From Schizochytrium sp. CCTCC M209059 (taxonomy: Eukaryota > Sar > Bigyra > Thraustochytrida > Thraustochytriidae), in assembly GCA_000818945.1 (NCBI GenBank), contig KN805392.1, forward strand, positions 409,520-473,519: a DNA stretch of 64,000 nt, given 5' to 3'. Under the pieces are notes generated by a model. It was given only the letters and a program-made list of their open reading frames with translations, was not told where the DNA came from and made no database searches. The position numbers were made by a program, and so were the translations under genes. Shown in pieces: positions 30,603 through 40,300 of this stretch. Position 1 is the stretch's first letter, and each line of letters begins with the position of its first letter.

Positions 30603-32504
30603 ATGACGCAGGAGACGAGGACGACTCCGCAAGGGGAGGATACAGGAGCCGACGGCGCCGCGGCTGAGGCGGACGAAGTGCGGCAGTCGCAGCCCGCTGG
30701 GAGTGGGTTTACCGTCGTCGGCGACTCGAACGACATCTTTTCAACTTTTGAGGTGATGCACCCGTCCGGGGCTCCCCTCGACAGCGAGGGCGATGAGATC
30801 CTGCTACGTGTCTCGTACACGCTCAACGAGGTCAGAGAAAGGGGAGGGTACGCTGCAGCGTGGCTCATGGACTTTAGCGGGAGTATGGAAGGTGATCGCG
30901 AGAGAGAAGCGAAGCAAATCTTCTCCAATTGGATCACGAGACTCGATCTTGAAAAGGAGGAAATCTATTGCGCAGTTATCTCGTTTGAGAGCTTCGCAAC
31001 TTGCGTTTCTCCCTTTGTCAAGCTCGATGCGGAATCTATCGTCGATCTCCAGGATAAAGTGAATGCTTTGGAAGCGAACGGCAGCACATACATGAACAAC
31101 GCATTCGAGCAACTTGTAAAACTTGAGACTGAGCTCGCTGGTGCCCACGAAGAAATCCCACAACGCCTCGAAATCCATCTTACCAGTGATGGAGACGCAT
31201 TTGACCGCGATGAGACAAGTGATCGAGCCGCGAGTCTCTTGCGAGACATACAAAGTTTCCGGAACGGCCACGCTGATGAAGATGCAGAAGGCGCTATTTC
31301 CGGACAGGTCTTCACCTCGTGCAACCTTCATACGGTTGCCATCGATGCCGATGACAACGCCATCGAGTTCCTGCTTGAACTCACGCAAACCTTCACGGGG
31401 ACTCTGACGACTCGATCTCAAGGCCAGGAAAGTCTCCAAAATGTTCGCTATGTGAACGGTTCGAACTGGGGCAACACTCTTTCTGTTGACATTCCAGAAG
31501 AAGCTCGCGACTATTTTCAGATCAATCGCAAGTACCTCCATCGGAAGCTTCCCAAAGACTTTACGCTTTACCAAGATGAAGCACTTTCACAACATCATTG
31601 CGAAATGGATCTTGCCAAAGGTGCCAGTGGCTCAAAGCGCACGTTTACAATCGGGGTCTTACTTGATTCTTTGGAAGAACCGCTGACCGATTTTCACTTT
31701 GCAACAGTGAAGGTGCAGACACATCGCGGAACGGTGGCGGATCGCACGAACAAACTCGAGGTCAACTTGCGCATTTCGATCTCGAAAGATATTGCAATGC
31801 CAACCCTCCCGGCAGAGATGAGGGCAACGATCATGAGAGAGGCCGTGAAGGATGAGGTTCGACCTATCGTCACTAAGCTCAAAGATGACGCTTCATCAAA
31901 AGCTCGTGTCGAAACTGTAGACTCCCTCGAAGATTGTTATGTCAAGATCGAGGATGACCCCGAGGCTCTGGAATGGTTGGAGCTGCAAACTACGATGAAG
32001 CTCATTGATTATGGCCTCGCAATGGTCAACGAGAACGAGGGCTCCGAGATGAGCAACACGGAAGCTGCGAATCTCTTATTTGAGATTTTTCAAGCCATCG
32101 ATACAATGCAGATTCCGCGGCATCTCTGCGAGGCTATCGGCCTGGATAATCCTTCTGACGAGGATCTCGTCCCGTTTCCATCGGGCAAAATCCCATCGTC
32201 GTTGAGATCCCCGGACGCGACCGTGTTAAAATCGAAAAAGACTCGTAAGGGTATCATCGATATTCTCAAAAAGAAGATTGACAAGATCCGCCGGCCCTCA
32301 CGCCGGGCGGCCGAGATCCAATCACTCTCGCGTGAACTCATTGCTCGGAAATCGCTCGCTCGACGCGTTCGCGTGCAGATGAATAGGCGCGAGAAGTGTC
32401 TATGTGACGAAGATTGCGCTTGCCGCGGTCGCGCTGGCGGCTGCTACGGCAATTGCGGCTGCGCCGCAAACACCCATGACGCTCTGTCGCAGATCGAGGA
32501 GTAG
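30603..32504 (+). CDS. VWA domain protein, type A (A2) with seven-Cys C-terminus
   Basis: 633 aa from the ATG at 30603 (ACCATGA). A short acidic, disordered N-terminus precedes the VWA domain: MIDAS D90-x-S92-x-S94 (MDFSGSM), T162 (GSTYMNN) and D196 (TSDGD). The central block GSNWGNTLSVDIPEEARD is nearly identical in A3, followed by LPKDF and CEMDLAKG. The helical segment IDYGLAMV...IDTMQIPRHL is shared by the family. The Cys cluster at 599-620 has the same spacing as A1 and A3. A2 and A3 are closer to each other than to A1, sharing DSND(I/V)FS and the acidic N-terminus. Likely cytosolic; the ligand or partner is unknown. Confidence 0.9.
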   Translation: MTQETRTTPQGEDTGADGAAAEADEVRQSQPAGSGFTVVGDSNDIFSTFEVMHPSGAPLDSEGDEILLRVSYTLNEVRERGGYAAAWLMDFSGSMEGDREREAKQIFSNWITRLDLEKEEIYCAVISFESFATCVSPFVKLDAESIVDLQDKVNALEANGSTYMNNAFEQLVKLETELAGAHEEIPQRLEIHLTSDGDAFDRDETSDRAASLLRDIQSFRNGHADEDAEGAISGQVFTSCNLHTVAIDADDNAIEFLLELTQTFTGTLTTRSQGQESLQNVRYVNGSNWGNTLSVDIPEEARDYFQINRKYLHRKLPKDFTLYQDEALSQHHCEMDLAKGASGSKRTFTIGVLLDSLEEPLTDFHFATVKVQTHRGTVADRTNKLEVNLRISISKDIAMPTLPAEMRATIMREAVKDEVRPIVTKLKDDASSKARVETVDSLEDCYVKIEDDPEALEWLELQTTMKLIDYGLAMVNENEGSEMSNTEAANLLFEIFQAIDTMQIPRHLCEAIGLDNPSDEDLVPFPSGKIPSSLRSPDATVLKSKKTRKGIIDILKKKIDKIRRPSRRAAEIQSLSRELIARKSLARRVRVQMNRREKCLCDEDCACRGRAGGCYGNCGCAANTHDALSQIEE

Positions 32505-33950
32505 GCCAAATTTTGTTGACTTTTGGTGTAGCCGCTCCCCCCAAAATAAAATAAAATGATTTTCCACGCTGCCCCCCATTCCGCGTGTGGAGCTTCTGCG
32601 GGACCGCAGCTCAGACCCTCCTCTGAACCAACGCACACGGAAGCTCCAGGCCTCGGAGTCGGACGCTGCAGCCAGCCAGCTGCAGCAGCCGTCGCGCCGC
32701 GTGCCGCTGCCGTCGGGCGTCGAGGCTGTTTTGGCGCCGCACTCATCTTGGCGCAAAGGCCCGTGCATAACTTGTACTACATTGTGTGTGCGCTGCCCGA
32801 GCCACCAGGATCCGTCCGCCAAAGTGCGTGCACGGCTCCAAGGACCCCGACCTCGTGGTGACTGGCTGCACTGCAACTTGGCCACGCCATGCAACGCACG
32901 CGGCCTCGTGACCTTCGGTTGATAGCTTGGCGGCCCGAGTCAAGGGCAAACGAAGATCACCTAGCTGGCAGCTGCCCTGGCTGCAGTGCAGCCCGCGGCA
33001 ACGGGCCGCGTGGGGAAAAGATGAAAGGGGAGGAAGGAGGAGATCGCTGCAGATCTTTTTCACGAAGATCAGCAATGTTTCGACTACCTCGGCGCACAGA
33101 GAGCTTACTTATCCTGTTAAGCGCGGCCGATAAAGATGGAGGCCTCCCACGCAAGTCTTCTGACTAGTGAAGTCTACTGGCCCAGTCAAGCCCGAAAGAG
33201 ACTTGTCACGCTGCTTGGTCCCGCACAAAGCTCGTGCGGAGCCGTCAATCAGGACAGACCAGCTCGCCGGCCAACGCACCATCCACCCAGCCGACCGATG
33301 AACCAACGCACGCGGACGTTTGGCTCCACGTCCTGAAGTCGGACACTAGAGCGAACAGCCGTCGCACCGCGTGCCGCTGCCGCCGGCGCGGGCGTCGAGG
33401 CTAGCTCGCTCCGCGAAGTGTCCGCGTCTCTTCATCAAGGCTCCATTTCCTCGACGGCCGCGGCTCGCGTGTGTGCGCCCCGAGCCGCCAGACGCCGTCC
33501 GCCACGCTGGGCGCGCCGCTCAAGAATCGCGACCTCGACTTGCTGGCTGCGCTGCGCTATGGCTACGCCATGCAAACGCACGCGCCACGGCGTCGTGACG
33601 TTCTGTTGATTGGTTAGTGGCCGGTTTCAGGGGCGAATGAAGATTGCGCAGCTCGTGGAAGCCGCCATGCCAGCTTCATGACGTACTGCCCCTGCAGCAG
33701 CGCGTGCAGCCCGCAGCGACGGAGCCGCGAAGGAAGTCTTCTCGTGAGAAGGAAATCACAAGGAGGAAGAAGCGACGAATAAGCAAGAGAGGACGCCACA
33801 AGGCTGTTTTTACTGTAACAAGCAGCGACGTATCGTCTACTTTGGCGTAGAGGACGCTTAGCGCGGCCAAGAGGTCAGATCGCGCGACGGCCTTCTCCTC
33901 GGGCCCGCCGCACTGTCTGAGCAGACCGCCAGCCTAACTTGCGAGCAACA
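32505..33950. other. Spacer between A2 and A3 with a duplicated 0.5-kb block
   Basis: About 515-575 bases occur twice in direct orientation, diverged: 32623-33137 and 33298-33872. Shared landmarks in order are CCAACGCAC.CGG, CGCGTGCCGCTGCCG, GGCGTCGAGGCT, ACGCCATGCAA, and (T/C)TTAGCGCGGCC near the end. No coding frame spans either copy. The second copy is the immediate upstream region of A3. Confidence 0.7.
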
Positions 33951-35843
33951 ATGGCAACCCTGGACGAGGAAAGCGACATGCTGGAGCCCATTGCGGAGGC
34001 TGGGGCCGATGGCGCATTGGAGGCCGATGGCGCAGCCGAAGCGACGAGCGAGAGCAAGGAAACCTGGGCGACCCTTCGTGACTCGAACGACGTCTTCTCC
34101 TCCTTCGAAGTGGGATACCCGAAGACGTTCAATCTGGACACCATGGGAGATGAGGTCTTTCTGCACGTCAAGTACACGCTCGCTGAAGTGGAGGACAAGG
34201 GAGGGTACTCTGTGGTGTGGTTAATGGACTTTAGCGGGAGCATGGCTGGCGATCGCTCGGTCCAGGCAAAGAAATTGTTTGGAGACTGGATCAGCCAGCT
34301 CGATGTGGACGATGAGGATATCTACTGCGCCGTGATCGCCTTCAATCATGCGGCAAGGTGCGTTTCGCCTTTTGTCAAGCTCGATGGAGCAAGCGTCGCC
34401 GATCTCATGCAAAAGGTTGACAATCTGAACGCATCCGGCGGAACCCAAATGGCAACTGGATTTGAGGAGCTTTTGAGACTCGAGTCTCAGTTCTCATCGG
34501 CCGCAGAAGAGCTTCCTGAGCGACTCGAAATTCGTCTCACAAGTGACGGGTGGGCGGGAGATCGCAATGAAACTCACGCCATTACAAAGAATATTCTGCG
34601 CCGCGTAGCAGATCTTCGGAAATGCGAGGAAGGAGGGCTCGAAGGCCAGGTCTTTACTTCCTGCAACTTTCACACATTTCCAATTGACACGGACGAGAGC
34701 GCCATTGCCTTTCTAAATGAGATCCGTACTCGTTTTTCGGGGACACTGACTATTAACGGTGCCAACCGGAACGCTGAAACGAACACGCGTCGCATGAATG
34801 GTTCCAATTGGGGAAACACCCTCTCTGTCCTTATTCCCGAGGAAGCTCGCGGACTGGTGCAGTTGAACCAACAAAAACTCAAACGTCTCCCCAAGGATTT
34901 TACTCTTTACGAGGATGAAACGCAGACGGAGCATTACTGTGAGATTGACCTCGCCAAGGGTGCCTTCAACTCGTCTCGCGCCTTTTCCTTGAGCGTTCCT
35001 GTCCTTTTCGATGGTCAACAGGGATCGGTACAGGGTTTGCATTTTGCAACAATTCAAGTCCATACGCACCGCCGAAACTCTCCCGATCGTAAGAACGTCC
35101 TTGTTCTGGAGATGCGCATTGACATTGTTGATGACGAAGACGGACCGAGCATCGAAGTGCCGGCAAGGGTGATTGCGACGCTGAAACGGGAAGCAATGCT
35201 ACGGGAGATTTATCCATGCATTGACGATTTGAAGAACGACGCCTCTCCGGAGGCACGCGTCTTTACGAAAAGAACTCTCGAAGATGCGGCTACTAAAGCT
35301 GAAGATGATCCCGATGCGCTGCAACACAGTGAGCTGCGGACTGCCATCAAGCTCATTGATCATGGTCTCAGTGTTCTTGATCAAGACGAGCTCTCCAATG
35401 AGGAGGTCGCGAACGTACTTTTGGAGGTCTTCCAAGCCATCGACAGCATGCAGATTCCGCGAGAGATGGCTGAAGCGATTGGAATACAGTGTCCCTCAGA
35501 CGTCGATCTCGTCCCCTTTCCCACAGATACAATTGAGCACGAGCACAACAAGGAGACGAAACGGTTGAAAAAATCTAAAAAGGCACGCGCGGGCGTGATG
35601 AGCATGATCACCAACCGCATCGATCGCCTTCGGCGCGCGTCTCAGCGCCTCAAACAGCTCGAAGTGCTTGCCTCGGAGATGGTCTCCCGCAGATCTTTTT
35701 CGCGCCGGATCCAATCGCAATTACGCAAGCGCGAGAAATGCGGTTGTGACGAGACGTGTGGCTGTGGCGGTCACAAGGGTGGCTGCATTGGCGACTGCAG
35801 CTGTGCAGAGGATGCCGCTGCGCCCCCCCTTGTTAAGGTTTGA
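33951..35843 (+). CDS. VWA domain protein, type A (A3) with seven-Cys C-terminus
   Basis: 630 aa from the ATG at 33951 (ACAATGG); the open frame begins at a TTG four codons earlier. VWA with MIDAS D93-x-S95-x-S97 (MDFSGSM), T165 (GGTQMATG) and D199 (TSDGW). It shares with A2 the GSNWGNTLSV.IPEEAR block, LPKDFTLY.DE and CEIDLAKGA. The helical part has ELRTAIKLIDHGLSVLDQ and IDSMQIPREM, and the 597-618 Cys cluster (KCGCDETCGCGG...) keeps all seven Cys. It has no B-type partner next to it; downstream are a dead protease relic and the TIR-NACHT-WD40 gene in the same orientation. Confidence 0.9.
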   Translation: MATLDEESDMLEPIAEAGADGALEADGAAEATSESKETWATLRDSNDVFSSFEVGYPKTFNLDTMGDEVFLHVKYTLAEVEDKGGYSVVWLMDFSGSMAGDRSVQAKKLFGDWISQLDVDDEDIYCAVIAFNHAARCVSPFVKLDGASVADLMQKVDNLNASGGTQMATGFEELLRLESQFSSAAEELPERLEIRLTSDGWAGDRNETHAITKNILRRVADLRKCEEGGLEGQVFTSCNFHTFPIDTDESAIAFLNEIRTRFSGTLTINGANRNAETNTRRMNGSNWGNTLSVLIPEEARGLVQLNQQKLKRLPKDFTLYEDETQTEHYCEIDLAKGAFNSSRAFSLSVPVLFDGQQGSVQGLHFATIQVHTHRRNSPDRKNVLVLEMRIDIVDDEDGPSIEVPARVIATLKREAMLREIYPCIDDLKNDASPEARVFTKRTLEDAATKAEDDPDALQHSELRTAIKLIDHGLSVLDQDELSNEEVANVLLEVFQAIDSMQIPREMAEAIGIQCPSDVDLVPFPTDTIEHEHNKETKRLKKSKKARAGVMSMITNRIDRLRRASQRLKQLEVLASEMVSRRSFSRRIQSQLRKREKCGCDETCGCGGHKGGCIGDCSCAEDAAAPPLVKV

Positions 35844-36459
35844 GCCAATTTCGTTCTCTTAAGATCAACAGCAATCTTTGTCGTTCTTATGATCTAAAAT
35901 TTAACTGGATTGATTTATCACAAATTGAGAGGCTGAAGTGCTGCCTACGGCTTGATCTGCAACTTGTATAGCCAGTGCACCTTATGCGAACGCAATAGGC
36001 AACGATGCGAAAGCGCGGTCCAGAAAGCGATACAGTTTTGTCCACAGCCTACAGAATCGCAAATGCGTAGCCTTAATTCTTCGCCGCAGTACTTTCAGCG
36101 TACCAACTGTGAACAGGACTGCATGCACAGCGAACCGGAACGCAAGTGCGCAGCGCAGGCTGGGCGGAACGTAAATGCGCAGGCCGGGGTGAATACTTTC
36201 GTATTTTTTGACCGGCTTGGCGAGTATCCGCCCTGTGCAGTCTCGTGCAATCGGATGAGGTCCAACGTGTAAATTAGTTATTTTTGGGTAGACGAGATGG
36301 GTATAGTATGGTCGCGCTTCAGTGGATAAGCTATTTTCTGCACTTGGAAAACGTTTGACACGTGCCATGCGCTCTGATGTCGTCCTTCGACGATGCTGCG
36401 CACATTGTACACACACTCGCGGTGCATTCGAACTTGAAGGTATACAGAATCGATCATAA
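35844..36459. other. Spacer, nothing recognised
   Basis: AT-richer than neighbouring spacers. A 106-codon open frame (35952-36272) and a minus-strand frame show no motif. Might contain decayed upstream parts of the protease relic that follows. Confidence 0.4.
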
Positions 36460-36803
36460 GGGAGGTAGCGAGGTGCATGGCGGCTCCGGACAAGGGTATT
36501 TGCCAACGCGACTTTGGTGGCCCCCTTTTTCTTACTCAGCGCTCTGAAGACATTCAGCTCGGGATTGCCTCTTTCAGCAATGAATGCGCTCGCGATGGAT
36601 ATCCCGGTGTCTATACGAGCCTTGCAGCGTATCAGAGCTGGATCGGCTCCGTCGTCGGTCCCGGTGTCGATACTTATACTTCTGCTGGTACCGGGAGCAA
36701 CGGAGAGTTTGAGATGGACGAGACTTCTCCGAATTCTGCTACGCGTCACACTCTTGGCGTCAGCTTCGTGTTGTCGCTCGCCGCTGGTCTCTTCATGCTT
36801 TGA
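36460..36803 (+). pseudogene. Trypsin-like serine protease relic, C-terminal part only
   Basis: The last 60 residues of a chymotrypsin-fold (S1) protease are clear: a Cys-x-A-P-D-K-G-x-C segment as before the active site, GGPLF, then IASFSNECA, GYPGVYT and YQSWI. The active-site GDSGGP is RDFGGP here, so the catalytic Ser is Phe and the oxyanion Gly is Arg. Both changes are seen directly. The His and Asp parts upstream are missing. After the domain comes an acidic Ser/Thr linker and a hydrophobic end (VSFVLSLAAGLFML) like a GPI-anchor signal or membrane tail. The frame is open from an ATG at 36477, but the product could not be a protease. Confidence 0.7.
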
Positions 36804-37356
36804 GTGCGCTTATCATTACATTCAGAATAGACAATGATATCGAAGAATGTGACATCCCTTGCCCAGACGTTGATGTGGTTCCTGAGCACGACGACGGCTT
36901 TGCTCCCGGGGCCTTTACTCCAAATATTGGCCGCTCAAGTCGCTCTCTCGTCGTCATTCCTTTGTTCTTTGAGCTCTGCTCTTGTTTCCAATTTGGTCGG
37001 GAGAGTCCTTTGCCTATTCCTCGACTTTTTCGTCGTCGCTCTGGACCGAGGTCTGTTCGGTCTCTTCTCCTTCAAGCTCTCTCTACCTCGGTCTCTTCCT
37101 CTTATCTTCATACCAGCCTGCGTGACGACTCGTGTGCACGCACAGCTGCACTTGAAGCGGCAGCAAATCGGAATGACGAGGCGGCAGTACGCGGAGAACG
37201 CCCGGGTCGGGCCGTCCACGCGAGCGCGTCGCGCGTGAGAGGCGGCTCGCGCCAGCCCAAGGCGCTCTACGATCGGCGAACTGCTGCAGAAGTAGAGGCG
37301 AGCGCGCGCGCGCGGTACGCGCGAGCTGGGGCAGGAAGAAGAGGAGAAAGAGCGCG
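36804..37356. other. Spacer upstream of the TIR-NACHT-WD40 gene
   Basis: Short open frames only. The composition shifts from AT-rich to GC-rich at about 37100. Presumed promoter and 5' UTR of the next gene. Confidence 0.4.
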
Positions 37357-40300
37357 ATGAGCGATGAAGGTGAGGAATACTACGACGCCTTTATCTCGTA
37401 CGCGTGGGGAGAGAATGGACGTCACCAGAATCGGGTGGCTCGGCTCAGAGATGTGCTAATCAACCGGTACGAGCGGAAGATCTTCCGGGATGCGAATGTA
37501 CTCCGGTCGGGCTTGCTCGATATTCAAATTGGCTCGGCGATTAAGAACAGTCGTCTGATCGTCTTTATCCTCACTTCGGACTACGAGGAAAGGGTGGAGG
37601 AGAAGGATAAGTCCTCGAACTGCAGATATGAATTCAACATCGCAACGATGTGCAAGGGCCCCAGGTGTTTTGCCACAGTCATGCAAGATCCGAGCCTCGC
37701 GAGCCGGTGGCCGGGACATGTTAAGGCGCGCATTCAAGGCCATCTTGGAGATATCTTGTGGCTACCCATGACGGAGGACAAGCAAGTAGAGGAAGTGGCG
37801 GAGGGAATCAACGAGAGAATAGAAAAATTTATGACGGAAGTGGGAAAAAGTACGACCGGGCGGCCGATGGCTCAAGTTGATGAAACGAAGTGTCGCTTCT
37901 CATTGAACAACAAAAGAAGTGACTTTGTGGAAGGTACAAGAAGTTGGATGCTGCAGCACGTGTTTATTTGGCATCGTAGCCCTGACTCAGCATTCAGGAC
38001 GCCATTCATTATCAGTGCTGAGAGCGGTATGGGCAAGTCCGTTCTCGTGGCCGAACTTGCAGCGCGGGGTGGTCTTTTTGACAGACACCGCCCGATTCCC
38101 AGCGCACCGATTACAAGCAGTGATACTTGCAGCAGCGATACTCGCAGCAGCGGTGTGAGGGGTGTAGCTCAGCGTGTCACACAACGACTCTCTCGGAGAT
38201 TGAGCCGCTCTGCGCGAAACGATGAAGAATTCAAGGTGTACGCTGCGCACTCGTTCGATGCGACGCCTGAGGTGCAAGAAAGTGATGCCAAGAGTGCAAG
38301 AGTGGCCATTCTCAGTCTTGCAAAACAGCTCGTGGATGCTTACCCTGTCATGGCTGAAACTTTGACTTGTGCTGAAATGAAAAATGGGTACGGCGAAGAG
38401 CTCAGTAGAATTTCTGTGGGGGATCTCTTCAATGACTACCTGGTGCAACCGCTTCAGAACGTGAGGTCGGAACGCAGTGTTGTTGTTCTCGATGGTCTGA
38501 GCGAAGACGTCGAAGGCTACGACGGGCTGGTAGACGTAGTCAGGCGGAGATGGTCCTCTGACATGCCAAGCTGGCTTGGATTAATTGTCTCGTGCGATCC
38601 CACTGTTGGCGAGCAGCTTGCTCGTGATAGGGGGACACATGTCAGAATCCAGCCGATGGAGCAAAACAATATTCAAGACATTGGAAAGCTCGCTCAAGAC
38701 AGACTGAGAAACGTGTTCCGCGATGAAGCAAGTCTCCGTAGCGTAACCGAAAGAATTGTGGATGAAAGTCAGGGTAACATGAAGGAGGCGAGACGAAGCA
38801 TTAATTTCATGTCTCAAGAAGCCTCCATCTCGGGTGGGTCATCGCGCGCGGGCAGTGTTTCCCTTGAGGAGGCCATTGAGTTGTTTCTGCAGGGAAGTGG
38901 TCGCCGTCGCGACCGTGCTGGTGACAGACGGAAAAAGTTGCTTTTGGCTCTTTGTGTGACGCGTGAGTCGTTGCCGGCGAGCGCTGTGGAATTTATTCTA
39001 GAGCTTGCAAATTTGCAGGAGGTTCAAGCGGTGATCGCCGAAGCACCGCAGCTTTTTCAAACCATCTTTGGCGACAATGTTTCCTTTCTGAACCCAGACG
39101 TACGCCAGCTTCTCCAAGAAAATTATTCTGCAGAGCTCAGACAAGGGCATGAAATCCTCGCAACCTTTTGCTCCTCGAAACTTTCGGAGTTTTCCTTTTG
39201 CGCCAAGCATGTCGTCTATCATCTTGTCGAAGCCGGATCTGTAGAAGATCTGTCAAGACTTTTGGTCAATTATGAAAAGCTACATGACGCATTTTTCGCG
39301 CAAGGAGCTCCAATCCGAGGTTGGCTCACAGACCTTGGGCAGATTGATGGCCGGGCTCAGCTAAGTGTAGAGGCGCGAGAGGTGGCAGAGATGCTGCGCG
39401 ACAACGTTCTCGCGCTCGAGCAAGACTCGCGTCAGCTTATTCGCTTTGCACGAGGTCTCTCCACAGACCATCCACTCCACAATTCCGCTGCTTCATTTCA
39501 GGTACCCTATGCTCAGGTGCAGCTGACGGCTGGCAGCAGCGTGATGAGGGATCGTGTACTTGACACTTTTACCTCATGCGATGTCTCGAGTGTAGCGTTA
39601 TTCTCGGGTCGAGCACTCGTGAGCGTAAAGGACTGTTCTGGCAGTAAGATTCTGGCCATCGACCTTGCGACGGGAAATGAGATATTCAGCAAAACGCTGC
39701 CGGGTTATTTCGTCTCCAAGGTGACATTTTCAGGCGCGGGTGCTGCATGTCTTATGGAGGCTAATGACACTTCAGTACAAGCATGGACTTTGAACTTAGA
39801 GACCGGTGAAAAGAATGCTCTTGGGGATCCACATCAGCGCGTCACATGTCTGGCGATGAGTGGCGACCATCTTGTGACCGGCTTGGACGACGGAAATTGC
39901 AAAATCTGGAACATCAACGGTACCACACGTGTTGTCGAAACGCTTCAACCCTCCACATCGGGCAAGTCTATCCAAGATGTGGATATTGACCCCGAATTTG
40001 TCGTGTGCGCGACGAGGCAGTGTAAAATTTGGATCTTCTCGCGACCAAATTTTTCTCTGACTCGCGAAATATCTTACCAGAACAGCGTCCGCGACAATTG
40101 CATGTGTGTAGCCGTGAGTGACGGTCTTCTTGTTTCAGGCGGCTCTAAAGGAAGTATCTGTGTGTGGTCGTCGCTAGACGACGCCGGACACGATGAACCG
40201 CAGACTAGTTTTCAAGGAGGCAGGAAGAAAGTGACCTCGATTGCAACGCGGAACAAGGTGGTGGCGAGTGGATCCGCTGACAATACGGTGCGCGTTTGGT

